The notes beneath the pieces were generated by a model. The model did not search any database. It was not told the DNA's origin and saw only the letters and a program-made list of their open reading frames with translations. Shown piece after piece: positions 50,065-60,949 of a DNA stretch of 64,000 nucleotides. Each line of letters begins with the position of its first letter. Within the stretch, counting starts at the first letter, position 1. The position numbers and the translations under genes were made by a program. Location: assembly GCA_964017065.1 (NCBI GenBank), contig OZ024783.1, positions 6,304,093 to 6,368,092 of the forward strand, read 5' to 3'. Origin of the DNA: Haliclona indistincta (Eukaryota; Porifera; Demospongiae; Haplosclerida; Chalinidae).

Positions 50065-51753
50065 TCACTGGCGTTGCTTCACTTGCTCATCACGCATTGC
50101 AGGAATGAGACCTTTCTGGAAAGCTATATCCAGTAGCTCATCAGCATTTGGAACGTCGGGATGCTGACGCAGTGCCCACTTGATGTAGACGAGGAACTCT
50201 TTCCAGTCAACGTAGCCATCAGAATCCATGTCCATACACTTCAGGCCTTGTTTAGTTAGATCGCATCGATAGCAGCCAAAGTAAGGAGCCATGAACCCAT
50301 GATAGAAAGAGTCGAACTGAAGACGGTCATCACCTTGTACACGATCCATTAGATCCCAGGTGTCCCATAGGTAGCGAATCTCAGCAATTAGCTCTTCATG
50401 GCGTTGGTTTTTCACCTTCACTGATGCAATCACATCGCTCATCTTTTCCGTTAGCTTGCCACCAGCTCGATCAAACAGGATAGCAAGTCCAACAGCGCTC
50501 ATGTACTCCTCCTTTCGACCTGATCGTAGATCATCCAGCATTTTTTGTTTCATTTCGGCAGCTACTTCCAAAGTGAAATGTGTACTTTTACCAAACACAT
50601 TCTCAAGCCTATCTTGAATCATCTCTGGTGATGCTAGTGTGTTCATTCGATTTACTGGTTCAACACCAAAGAATTTGGACATGTCAAATGCGCGCACAAC
50701 TTCCAGTGGGAATCCAAAGACCATGTCGAGTGCTCGTTCTCCATACAAGACCTGCTTAGGATGGGGATCCTTGCCTGTTGTGATCTTTGTCACTGCTCTT
50801 GCAGCATTTCGCATTTCGACACAATTGAACTTCTTCAGGACCTTTTTGTTGCCCAAACGAACAAGATTCATTACTGTAATTGAAGAGCAGGCATGACCGA
50901 CAGCTGCACCTTCCTCGCAAACACTGGCCCACACTCCATCAGCTCCATTCTCAAGACACTTGAGAGCAGCTGCAGTCTGAAGGTCCCACTGCTGATGGAC
51001 GTGCATCAACAGTCTTCCATCCGTCCAGCCAGCTGAATCCATGACTTTTCGCACGCTCTCGGTCCACATTCCCAGTTCTTCTGGAAGCGAATCTCCAAGA
51101 TCCTCGTAGACAAATGCAAAGATGCGTTCTTCAGGAGGCAACGATGCAATGCAATGCACTACTTCGAGCAAACGACCTGGAGCCCTTGACATTGTCACGG
51201 AGAAGTCACGCAGATTGATCAGAATACGAGCATCTTTGTAAATCTCAGTCCTCACCCAACGAAACAATTTGACCAGCATTTGGCAGTGGTCTTGTACGGT
51301 CCAATTCTTTCCCCATCCACAGTCTGGATTAGCAAGATCCATTTCGAACACAGTGTGGCGGAGGCCATATTTCTTGTTCTTGATCAAGGAGATCGGGATC
51401 TTTTCTGTATCGTAGCGACCATTGTTTAGTCCCTCCGTGACCTCAGAGAAAGAGTACAGGTTAGTGAAATCTTCACCGCTTTTGACCAGGTACTCGCAGA
51501 AATCATCGTCCACGCGAGTCATGTGCGAGAACGAGGCGACAATGATGTGCTCGAGACCGCATTTCTTGACTTCAGCGAAGATCGCCTTCTTGTTATCGAT
51601 GGTGTGGCTGCGCAGTTGACCAACAGTGCTCTCGCGGATCGAGTTATCGAGAATGAAGAAATCTAAATCCCTCAAACGACCCAATTTCTTAGCTCGATAT
51701 TCATTAACCTCCTGAGTCACACGGCGAGTCTCTTCGGCGACGACTGTACTCAT
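50065..51753 (-). CDS. DRE-TIM metallolyase-like protein with EF-hand, copy 2 (562 aa)
   Basis: Intact single-exon gene, alignable end to end with copies 1 and 3. It keeps LDNSIRESTVGQLRSHTIDN, the MHVHQQWDL His-x-His motif, GADGVWASVCEEGAAVGHAC, the CYRCDLTKQGLKC cysteines and the EF loop DMDSDGYVDWKE. The C terminus is QVKQRQ rather than QVKNM. Flanking sequence on both sides has been copied elsewhere (45.8-48.0 and 48.3/52.9 kb), so this locus is part of an active segmental-duplication cluster. Function is inferred only at superfamily level. Confidence 0.78.
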   Translation of the reverse strand: MSTVVAEETRRVTQEVNEYRAKKLGRLRDLDFFILDNSIRESTVGQLRSHTIDNKKAIFAEVKKCGLEHIIVASFSHMTRVDDDFCEYLVKSGEDFTNLYSFSEVTEGLNNGRYDTEKIPISLIKNKKYGLRHTVFEMDLANPDCGWGKNWTVQDHCQMLVKLFRWVRTEIYKDARILINLRDFSVTMSRAPGRLLEVVHCIASLPPEERIFAFVYEDLGDSLPEELGMWTESVRKVMDSAGWTDGRLLMHVHQQWDLQTAAALKCLENGADGVWASVCEEGAAVGHACSSITVMNLVRLGNKKVLKKFNCVEMRNAARAVTKITTGKDPHPKQVLYGERALDMVFGFPLEVVRAFDMSKFFGVEPVNRMNTLASPEMIQDRLENVFGKSTHFTLEVAAEMKQKMLDDLRSGRKEEYMSAVGLAILFDRAGGKLTEKMSDVIASVKVKNQRHEELIAEIRYLWDTWDLMDRVQGDDRLQFDSFYHGFMAPYFGCYRCDLTKQGLKCMDMDSDGYVDWKEFLVYIKWALRQHPDVPNADELLDIAFQKGLIPAMRDEQVKQRQ

Positions 51754-51960
51754 GTTGCACTGCGGTGTTTGCTGCTCGTAAGTCTAGCTTGCACTTGATA
51801 TGGTTTGAGCAAACTAAACAAACGTGCCTTGCAACTGAGGTGGCTCTGTTTATAAGGGCTGGTGGCGACCGATGATGTCACATCTTGAGAAGTGACGCGG
51901 GCCGGGCGTTTCCAGCTCTACATCCTGGTTCTCAAGTGAGTGCGCGGGCGTTCCATAACA
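51754..51960 (-). promoter_or_regulatory. TATA promoter of copy 2
   Basis: On the minus strand CCTTATAAACAG lies at about 51857-51847, roughly 95 bp upstream of the start codon. As in copies 1 and 3, a TATA-type core promoter is compact and close to the ATG. Confidence 0.5.
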
Positions 51961-51974
51961 ATCATCTGTTGCTG

Positions 51975-52400
51975 GCGCTCACGATTCTAGGAATAATGAT
52001 TTTTGCGTTACTTTGGCAGACAATAGTCTATCTGTATATTGGATCCGGACCGCATGATGAGGTCACAGGTGCCCACTTTGCATGAATAGCCCGCAAGCTG
52101 TACTCGGCATAGTTCAAATTACCGACTGCATTCATGTCCATTTTTTGCTTAAAAACAACAAGTAATTTATCATTTCATGTAAAATAAATATTTTCATACT
52201 AGTATGTATGAAAAACATGATGTGCTAACTTTCATATCTAATACATCACGGGTGTATTATGTGAGATGTGAGTACCATTTTTGCTGCCTGATATGCCGCC
52301 AGGCTTTACTAATAATATTATTGGTCTATCACTTTAGTGACTTATAGCATACAGTACACATAATCACCATGATGCCGGGTTGGACACAACAGAAGCTATT
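51975..52400 (-). repeat. 5' flank of copy 2, parent of the 47-kb duplicates
   Basis: Homologous to both tandem copies at 47.0-47.9 kb. The conserved GATTCTAGGAA core (TTCNNNGAA spacing) is kept in all three. This is the reference copy because it sits next to an intact gene. Confidence 0.75.
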
Positions 52401-53144
52401 ACAATTTACTATCGCTTGGTGTGATCGGTCCAAAATCTTGGAGTTTCCTGACTGACCTAGGTCATCGTTACAGTGGTAAATTCAAATCAGTGCCTTATCT
52501 CATTTAAAGACTGTCAGTAGCTGCAGTTCAACAGGGAAAGGCTATATTGACAAGGGGCATACTTGTCATTTGACTTGCTTTCTTGACTTTTTGTTATCTT
52601 GTAATTCTTTAATTATATTTAATTATGTATTTTTCCTACACTGTAGTGCTACTGTTTATTTGTTACTTTGTTTTGTACATTAACCCTAATTGTACACTTT
52701 ATTGTAAAATTGAATTACAAAAATGAATTTTACTTTGCCACGGCCCAGGGGTGTTTCTTGTGTTTTTGTTTTACCAACACCCCAGCCTTTGCTAGTTGCT
52801 ACAGATCAAGCAACGGAAGTTGTTATAGTTAAAGCGGTTTGAGTTAAAGCCATAATTTATTTAATTATTATTAAATAAATTATGTCATTTCAACAATGGC
52901 TTCACAGTTGCATTATGTGATGCACAGCTAGGCCTTCCTGCTCAAAGTTTCACTGCACACATATTCGATAACATGCTACATCACTACCTCATGAATTTCT
53001 GTTTAGTTGTATTCACAATATTATTTAGGAAGTGTATTCATGTACAAGTACAACCCAAAACTGACACAATACACTATCAAAAAACGGACTCAATTACTAA
53101 ACATTGTGGCATAGCCATGCATGTGGCTAAAATTCCATGTCTTT
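52401..53144. other. Spacer; right part is duplicated 3' flank
   Basis: 52930-53144 matches 48250-48490, including AGGAAGTGTATTCATGTACA and CATTGTGGCATAGCCATGCA, so both truncated copies share a 3' flank. 52401-52929 shows no recognised gene. Confidence 0.6.
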
Positions 53145-53630
53145 TAACTGTGCATTGCATGTATAATGCCTTTCTGGAAAGTCAAGCAAGTCCAACAGCT
53201 CATCAGCATTTGAAACATCTGGATACTGATGCAGTGCCCACTCATTGTAGACGAGGAATTCTTTCCAGTCAACATAACCATCCGAGTCCATGTCCAAGCA
53301 CTGGAGGCCTTGTTTAGTTATATGACATCGATAGCAGCCAAAGTAGGGAGCCATGATAGAAAGAGTCAAACTGAAGATGGTCATCATTTTTGCACTTCAT
53401 CTTAAAGATCCCAGGTGACCCAATTAATGAGAACGGATTTCATCAATGAGGTTTTGATGGTGTGGGTTTTCGACCTTGGCTTTAAACTATATCACTTATT
53501 TGTTCTGTTCCGCTGCCGCCAGCTCGATCAAACAGAAGAGTTAGTCCATCCGCACTCATGTACTCTTCATTATGCCCAGATCCTCCAGCATCCTCTCCTT
53601 CATTTTAGCAGCTACACTCTTAGAAGAAGG
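53145..53630 (-). pseudogene. Truncated metallolyase/EF-hand copy (C-terminal third)
   Basis: Matches copy 3 from the region corresponding to about 61440 down to the EF-hand and beyond. Readable pieces are MAPYFGCYRCH, DMDSDGYVDWKEFLVYNEWA and DVSNADELLDL. Deletions remove the FYHGF segment and shift frame near 53360-53420, the C terminus is lost, and the 5' two thirds of the gene is absent. It is more complete than the piece at 48.5 kb and ends 5' at a position within the GRKEEYMS-equivalent region. Confidence 0.88.
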
Positions 53631-54109
53631 GAATGTTGTCAGGGCACTCTAAATAATAATTATTATGGTGTGCATTCGAGCAAGCTCTGCTGACTTGTGT
53701 GTAATGCACACCAACATCAGTGTTTGACACACACTGAATCTAGCTGTGCTCCAGACAGTATTATAAATACAGAGTGTGCTACGTAGCTACACCGTGACGA
53801 TTGAATTGAATCTCTAAAATTCAATAATTAAACTGTATGAATAACAGATGATAAAACTGCATGAGTACAAAATAATAATAATTCAGTACAATTTATCATT
53901 GAGTTATTGTTGTGTACATGTATTATGCCAGATACAAATCTCAGAAAATCTTTTGTCAAGTAGTCTTGTCAGCAAAGGACTCTAAACCTTAATCTTGCAT
54001 ACCACAAGAAGAAACCTTGTACATGTAGAAAGAAAAAATGTTAATAATAGTGAAAAAATTGTTGATAATAGTGCCTCATTGTTGTTCCTGACTGTATCAA
54101 CAATGAGGC
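53631..54109. other. Spacer, no gene recognised
   Basis: AT-rich sequence with ATAATAATTA tracts. No coding exon or element with defined ends was seen. Confidence 0.5.
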
Positions 54110-54735
54110 AAGACAAAGTGGTTGTGTGTGAGAAAACAAAATATTTGACGAAAACAGAGGGCTTTAGATGTGTGAGACAAATCAAAGGTTTTCTACGAGA
54201 GACAGAAACAGAGGATCGTAGCAGTGTTGGAAAAAACAGAGGGTTTAGCAGTGTGATACAGAAACAGAGGCTGTAGCAGTGTGATGAAAACAGAGGGTTA
54301 AACAGTGTGATACAAAAACAGTGGGTTTAGCAGTGTGATGAAAAACAGAGGGTTAAACAGTGCGATATGAAAACAGAGGGTTTAGCAGTGTGATGAAAAC
54401 AGAGGGTTAAACAGTGTGATACAAAAACAGTGGGTTTAGCAGTGTGATGAAAAACAGAGGGTTAAACAGTGCGATATGAAAACAGAGGGTTTAGCAGTGT
54501 GATGAAACAGAGGGTTAAACAGTGGGTTTAGCAGTGTGATAAGGGTTGATAAGAAAACAAAGGGTTTAGCAGTGTGATCTGAAAACAAAGGGTTTAGCAG
54601 TGTGATCTGAAAACAAAGGGTTTAGCAGAGTGACACAAAACAGAGAGTTTAGCAGTGTGATATGAAAACAGCATTGTGATTTGAAAACAGAGGGTTTAGC
54701 ATTGTGATTTGGGTTTGGCAGTGTGATATGAAACA
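54110..54735 (+). repeat. Minisatellite, 24-27-bp unit
   Basis: About 22 imperfect units of AAACAGAGGGTTTAGCAGTG with TGAT. A higher-order pattern alternates GGGTTTAGCAG and GGGTTAAACAG units. Deletions are common towards the right end. Confidence 0.9.
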
Positions 54736-55285
54736 TCAAATATTACCTTCATAGTTTCCAACCGACCAATCAGATTCTGCTCAAGATCTTGAGCAGTAAT
54801 ATTCATTGATCATGGGCTGGGTTTGGTCGTGAATAATATTACAGGCTATGACAGAACAGCTACGGTGGGTGAAAGCTAACAGCAGGAACGCATAAAACGA
54901 AGGAGCCTTCAGCTGCGATTTATCCAAACGTAAACTCCGCCGCGCGCTGCGCGTTAGCGATGACGTTCACTACCAGCAGAGCAAGGAGAGTGACTTAGGT
55001 AGTTTAGCACACGCCCAGCAAAGTAGTCAGAGTCGATAGCGTCTCTTGCAGCTGCTTGCAGGGAACAAATCGTTTGGATAGGCCGAATGGTAGTCACTGA
55101 AGACTGTACGCTCGACTGCTGCTATCTATTCAGCACGTGGATCGTGGGCGCGGCTTTTTACAAGGAAGTTCACCCGTTTTGAAACAATGACGTCACGTGC
55201 ACAAGCCGCCTTACGTACGTGCGCGCGTAAGGAATCACTATAAAGGCTTGTTTACATAGCGAGGACTGGTCAGCAGGTTCCGGTG
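54736..55285. other. GC-richer spacer, no gene recognised
   Basis: Contains GCGCGCTGCGCG and GTACGTGCGCGCG palindromic blocks and a TATAAAG at 55240-55246. It could hold a promoter, but no downstream exon is recognised. Confidence 0.35.
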
Positions 55286-55750
55286 TAGGCTTGCGCCGAT
55301 TATGCTTTTAATTTTGCCTATTATGCTTTTCAGCAATGCTTTAATTTTTCTCCTATTATGCTTCAATTTTTTCCTATTATGCTACGTAATGCCAGGTGCC
55401 TATTGATTATAATGACCCAGTTCAGAAGCTGTGGGCGCTCTCAGCCTATAGTACATGTATATCGATACCGAAGGGCTGGAAGTGCCACTACTAGTGCCTG
55501 TTCCTTCATTCACCGAAACTGCCACTTCACCCTCGGCCAAGTAGCCAAGTTCGTCGTCATCGTTAATGTCTGCAGAGTCTACTACATCCTACACTCGTGC
55601 TCGAGCAGTCGAGCTTGCCGCCATTTTAGCATACGCCTACCACTACGCCCATTGTATGACGTCATTTAGGAGAAATTGTACCTATTATGCTCAATGCTTT
55701 ATCATACCGAAAATGCTAAAAATTATGCTAGCATAATCGGCTCAAGCCTA
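55286..55750. mobile_element. hAT-type MITE with perfect 8-bp target duplication
   Basis: Starts TAGGCTTGCGCCGATTATGC and ends GCATAATCGGCTCAAGCCTA, inverted repeats with one mismatch. TTCCGGTG is directly repeated at 55278-55285 and 55751-55758. The 8-bp duplication fits hAT. The interior has several CCTATTATGCT subrepeats near the ends and no transposase. Confidence 0.92.
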
Positions 55751-55758
55751 TTCCGGTG

Positions 55759-56580
55759 GCTCAGGGGTTTAGTACGGTGGCTTGTAGTGCAGACGTTCAC
55801 AGTTCGGTTCTCTCAATAAACTTTTTTATCACAAAACTTAAGTTTTTAACTTATCGTAACACTCTCGACAATCCTTAGTGAGGGCCAGAGGCCCTGTTTA
55901 GAACGGCGATTCTTAGCTAGGGTAGGGTTCCCACTGAAAAAAATAGACAGTCACAGATTCAGCGGCCTTGCGTCTCGGTGTGTAGAGTGGTTTGACCCGA
56001 ACATGGAACGAACAAACAGAGAAGCGCCAAGTCCTTCCTTTTTGCAAGAAAAAATAAAAACACTTGAAATAACTTGGCGGCGCTAGTCAATCGTAAGTAA
56101 ATACTTATTGTTCAAACTACATTCAGCACAAACGCTTAGTTTTGTTGGTAAGGATGCACATGATCACGCTGTCAAGATTACCAAGATCTCCGACGTCGCA
56201 GCGATCTTTTTGCGTTGTTTCCAGGCCATACATTGAAAGAAGGCGGGGCTCTGAGGCAATGACGAAAATAGACTTAGGACTCCAGCGCTTTTGTACATTG
56301 TGCTGTAGCAACCCTCATGCAGATTTTACTTAGTTAGGTATCAATACATCTGCACAGCAAGTTTCATGAAGTTCATACATTTCCTTCCATCTGGCTCAGA
56401 AAACCAAAAATAAAACAGAAATATTTTTACTTTGAGACTAGGTCAGTAGCTAATTTTTGAAGCAAAAGGCACTACTCCTGCCACATAACTTATAATAGTT
56501 GATTGGTGCTACCAATGATTGTACAAAAAGAAGCAAGTAGATTAAAATAATTGCTGTATTACTACCTTCCTACTTTAAAT
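55759..56580. other. Spacer, no gene recognised
   Basis: No convincing exon. Short open frames at 56123-56333 on both strands overlap each other and lack splice context. Confidence 0.45.
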
Positions 56581-57354
56581 TATCATTGCTGATCGGCAAT
56601 GATATGTAGGGATGACCTCGAATTAAGATGGCGACTACTAGCTCATGTGTGAAAATGGGTTATCGCACATATCTCTACTGTTATACATTTCTACTGCATT
56701 TTAACTATCTCTAAGTGAATCTGAATAGATGTAGGGTGTAGCGCTATCATCACACTAATGCTTTTTAATTCATGCACCAACTAGGGGGTTTCAGTGTGAA
56801 TATACTCGGACTACAGGCCAAAAACGAGGGTGGTGGGTAAATGTTGGCTATTGGCAGTTGCTATTGTAACTATTGGCAGTTGCTTAGCAGTGTAATTAGC
56901 AGACTGCTTAAATATAGTTAACAGACTGCATGAATAATTACTTGTGAAATCATTACAATTATCATACAGTGCCTATCTCAACTTATACCTTAGGTCATGA
57001 TTGTTCACTTATTTTTATGAGCCAGAGATTACGTTGCCATGCACAATTGACACATACTCATGAATCAGTAGTAATCAGCTGTAATGATTACCTTATCCAA
57101 AAATGGGCTCAAGGTCACGCTTTTTCACTAGGGGATTCCCGTGTTAGAAATTTTCGATTGCAGGCAGATTTTGAGATAGACAGATTACAAGTAACATGAT
57201 GTATCACTTAATAACGATTCATAACTAATAATAATAGGCAGTTAATATGGCCTGCTATTTATCAAATATATAATTATCCTTCATCAGCTAGACTTGTGTG
57301 TGACTGTGCCGTACAAGTACATTACTCCACTCTCACTGCTCTACACATACAAAG

Positions 57355-58180
57355 TAAAGTAAAAAAGTTTTAATAAAAAAAATTAAAAGTGTAGGGATGA
57401 TGCTTGCAAAAGTAAAGAAACAAGATGGGATGATGCTTGCAAAAGTAAAGGAACAAGATGGGATGATGCTTGCAAAAGTAAAGGAACAAGATGGGATGAT
57501 GCTTTCAAAAGTAGAGGAACAAGATGGGATGATGGTTGCAGAAGTGAAGGAATAATGCTTGCAAATGTAAAAGTCCCAAGTATCCCTACATCAGCGGCTT
57601 GCTATGACAACATGCAACTGACAAATGCGCAATCCTCTTCCTATACCTTTTACAACCGTCAATTACTTAATCGGACTGCGTCCTCCAAAACACAGATACC
57701 TCAAATTATTTACAATTGTCAACTACTTCATCGGACTGCGTCCTCCAAACACAGATACCTCTAGCTATTTACAACTGTCAACTACTTCATCGGACTGCGT
57801 CCTCCAAACACAGATACCTCTAGCTATTTACAACTGTCAACTACTTCATCGGACTGTGTCCTCCTTCAAGCCGCTGATGTAGGGATACTTGGGACTTTTA
57901 CATTTGCAAGCATTATTCCTTTACTTTTGCAACCATCATCCCATCTTGTTCCTCTACTTTTGAAAGCATCATCCCATCTTGTTCCTTTACTTTTGCAAGC
58001 ATCATCCCATCTTGTTCCTTTACTTTTGCAAGCATCATCCCATCTTGTTCCTTTACTTTTGCAAGCATCATCCCATCTTGTTCCTTTACTTTTGCAAGCA
58101 TCATCCCATCTTGTTTCTTTACTTTTGCAAGCGTCATCCCTACACTTTTTATTAAAACTTTTTTACTTTACTTGTTCCTG
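57355..58180. repeat. Inverted repeat whose arms are 33-bp minisatellites
   Basis: The left arm (57355-57600) and right arm (57870-58180) mirror each other, from AAAGTAAAGTAAAAAAGTTT to AGTATCCCTACATCAGCGGC. Each arm contains tandem 33-bp units of GATGATGCTTGCAAAAGTAA, about four and a half on the left and about six on the right. The centre has four units of about 60 bp with ACTACTTCATCGGACTGCGT. The 33-bp length keeps a frame open, giving false repeat-peptide ORFs. Confidence 0.9.
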
Positions 58181-58453
58181 TTACTTTTTTGATCACTATC
58201 AGTTTGAATTTATTAGCTGTATTCTATGCTAGCTTTTATTTCATTTTTACAACTCTGTGAGCAGCAGTTACTAGTCTAGTAGATCAGAAGGTGCATAGCC
58301 TCTAGACAGAGAGTCAAGGAACATGGCCGGAATGCACAAGAATAATGAAAAGGTTTTATTTGTTAGAAAGGTTGAGGGTATGAGTTGACAACATGATATT
58401 TCTTAGCACTGTAATGGATGAAGAGACTAACACTAACAACTCAGTGCAACACT

Positions 58454-59058
58454 TAGCCTCGAACCAGGCTCTTTTAATTTGTGTGGGCGGAAAAAAGAGC
58501 CTGGTACACACTGTCTGCGCATGTGCTGAAAATTCACGTGGTTTGGACGGATGTGACGAAATATTAATTATCAAAGACAGGCGGGACGAAGGGCGTGGTC
58601 AAGCAAACGAACATGGCTGCTTCTAGCTAACGCAATTCTAATGTAGATCATTCACCTTTCAAGAAAATAGAGCTAGTTTTGACAGCCACATATCCTGAAC
58701 TGCTGCTAGCAAGGTACCAAGCTGATCTGCTGAACGGATAAACGCGCAAACCGCAAGACAGTAGAAACATCGCTGTTACTGTTCACAATGCGAACACTCG
58801 TCGCTCACTGCTGGCTTGCCTGTACAGTATTACTAATGTAGTTAGCAGAACTTCCAATAAAGGAGACCAACACTTGTTCTGAACCGAGATCCGCAGTACC
58901 AGTAAGCGATGACGTCAAATTTCGTGGCGCGTATTACAAACGTGCACGAAAGTTTCCTATCGCGCCGGAATTCCGGCGCGATTTGGAGCATGCGCAGACA
59001 GTGTGTACCAGGCTCTTTATTCCTCCCACACAAATTAAAAGAGCCTGGTTCGAGGCTA
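58454..59058. mobile_element. Mutator-like foldback, 9-bp target duplication
   Basis: TAGCCTCGAACCAGGCTCTT at the left is mirrored at the right (AAGAGCCTGGTTCGAGGCTA). A second pair contains GAGCCTGGTACACACTGTCT. TGCAACACT is directly repeated at 58445-58453 and 59059-59067. TIR start and duplication length tie it to the 19580 element. The internal ATTCCGGCGCGATTTG region is non-coding. Confidence 0.92.
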
Positions 59059-59067
59059 TGCAACACT

Positions 59068-60058
59068 ATGATAATCATGGCGGGCTGGAAGCGGCTATCA
59101 GTGAGTCCGTACTACGGACTAGTCCCAGGCTTGCATGTTGATGTCGATATCACGACCACAGAGGCTTCTAGCTTTTTACAATGATCAATGTCCAGTTGTC
59201 AACAGCACAGGGGTCCTATAGGTACAGCTTACGCCGCGTAGTGTAAGCCTAGATGGGGTCCGCAGTGCGGAGAATTAAGGTTCGCCGGCGCCTGCTGCCG
59301 TGGGTCATGATGTCAGCATAGACAGATCAGTGTTACCCAGGGTATAGTATACTGCTTTAAACAAATGTTCATATCTCTAGGCTCTAAGCTTGCGCGCTGA
59401 AGTGCCCAGAGCAGAGACAAAGCGAAGCTGTTCGAGAACCGAGCTCAGTTTCAAAACTGATGTGGGCGGAGTCAATGATCAACAGCGACAAGAGGGTTAA
59501 TTATTAATGAAGTCGCTCTAACAGTCCAAAACGGTCAAAAAATCATGTTTTTCAAGGATTACTCGATTCTGATAGTGTTTGATGCCTATCTAAGAAGTAA
59601 GTGCACTACCTCAGATGCATACACATGCGATGGTACAGGTTTGGTAGTGATTCGTTCACTCAGGACAGCGCTATGCTTGTCAAAAGAAGAAGAAGAAGAA
59701 AGAAGATGAACAATTCGCGTGGGCGGCGTTTTTTTAGAAACGTCTGCCGGCTTCGCCAAAGGTATTTCCATGCTCAGAACAATCGCCTGATCAATCCTAG
59801 ATGTCTAGAATCTCGATAAACGCTATAACAGCGAAGATCTGCAACTGCTCACTGAGAGTCGCCATCTTGATTTTCGTCGTCAAACAAGCAGTCCCGGCGA
59901 CTTTCATAGACGTCCTACAAGCGCTTACACTTCAGAGTCACTTAGAGATAGTTAAAATGCAGTATAGATGTATATTGTATAATAGTTTAAATAATTATGT
60001 GCGAAAACTCATTTTCACACATGAGTAGCCGCCATCTTAAATCGACGTCATCCCTACA
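59068..60058. other. Interior of the composite element, no gene recognised
   Basis: A short basic frame at 59601-59819 (VKRRRRRKKMNNSRGRRFF) arises from an AAG-rich stretch. It has no recognisable domain and no supporting signals. Confidence 0.45.
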
Positions 60059-60285
60059 TATCATTGCCTATCGGCAATGATAATTGACCAAGCTGTGAAT
60101 CTCAATAGTCTTAACGTTTACTGTCATTTCTCGAGGAATTTTAATTAATAATGTTTCTATAAACTTATGAGAACAGAAACTGCCATTCACACAATACACT
60201 TACAGTCAGTTTTCTTTATTTTTTTTACAATACACACACATGATAGCTAAAAGCTAATGTAAGATGTGTGGAAAAAAGTGTAAAG

Positions 60286-60904
60286 TTACAGAAATAGACA
60301 AGAGATAAGATTCTTAAATTGTTTAAAGTTGGTACATGATTTAATATCTACAGGTAAGTTATTCCAGAGTTTTGAAGTACGTAAAATGAAAGAGTTAGAA
60401 TATCTAGTGGTACGGGAAAAGGAAACAGAATAGTTATAAGGATTAGATGAGCGTAAAACAGATAAGAGCAAGAGGAAAGTAATTAATTTTATTGACAATT
60501 TTTAAAAACGTACAAAGAGACAAAAATAAACGCCGATTTTCCAGGGTTGGAATTTGGAAGTAATTGAGCAGGTCAGGGTAACTCATCTGCCATTGTTTAG
60601 AGCAAATACGGAGTGCGAACTTCTGCACATTTTCAAGTGCCTGAATATCTTTAATTAGATGCGGGTGCCACACTTCAGCACCATATTATTCTAAAACTGG
60701 CCTAGTAACAAGTGTTAGATAAAGCCTAATCATTGCAGGCTTGCTAGAATGATTTGAAAATTGTCTGTACAGCATATTACCCAACATTTTCTTAGCCTTG
60801 CTGCAAATATAATTAATGTGAGAACTCCAGCTAAGGTCAGAGAGATACTGAATATATTTTAGCTTGACTATAATGTATAGCATAAAATAATTATCATTAC
60901 TCAA
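60286..60904 (-). pseudogene. Non-LTR retrotransposon reverse-transcriptase relic (C-terminal end)
   Basis: Three overlapping frames together read like the end of a LINE-type polymerase: DLSWSSHINYICSKAKKMLG and LYLTLVTRPVLE, then MWHPHLIKDIQALENVQKFA with RICSKQW, then TRYSNSFILRTSKLWNNLP. Frameshifts separate the pieces, and the catalytic palm and endonuclease are absent. It is a 5'-truncated dead copy, as is usual for such elements. Its 5' break lies 46 bp from the stop codon of metallolyase copy 3. Confidence 0.88.
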
Positions 60905-60949
60905 TAGAATACACAGTCAAAAACACAAACTCAGTTGGTGCATAGCCAG

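Larger units (their letters stand above)
56581..60082. mobile_element. Composite 3.5-kb inverted-repeat element
   Basis: Outer ends are inverted repeats of roughly 150-200 bp. Shared blocks are TGTAGGGATGACCTCGA versus its mirror near 60044-60058, AAGATGGCGACTACT, CATGTGTGAAAATG and GCATTTTAACTATCTCTAAG. Each extreme end is itself a 24-bp palindrome, TATCATTGC-N6-GCAATGATA (56581-56604 and 60059-60082). No transposase was found inside. Two further inverted-repeat elements lie within it, at 57355-58180 and 58454-59058, so it is a stack of nested insertions. Confidence 0.8.

Noticed and set aside
52600..52740. Possible mitochondrial or organellar insertion because of AT richness
   Set aside because: No organellar gene sequence was recognised; base composition alone is typical of spacers in this window.
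57555..58232. Repeat-peptide frames (LPLLLQASSHLV, MLAKVKEQDGM)
   Set aside because: Generated by 33-bp and roughly 60-bp tandem repeats whose unit length is divisible by three or nearly so; no start or splice context.
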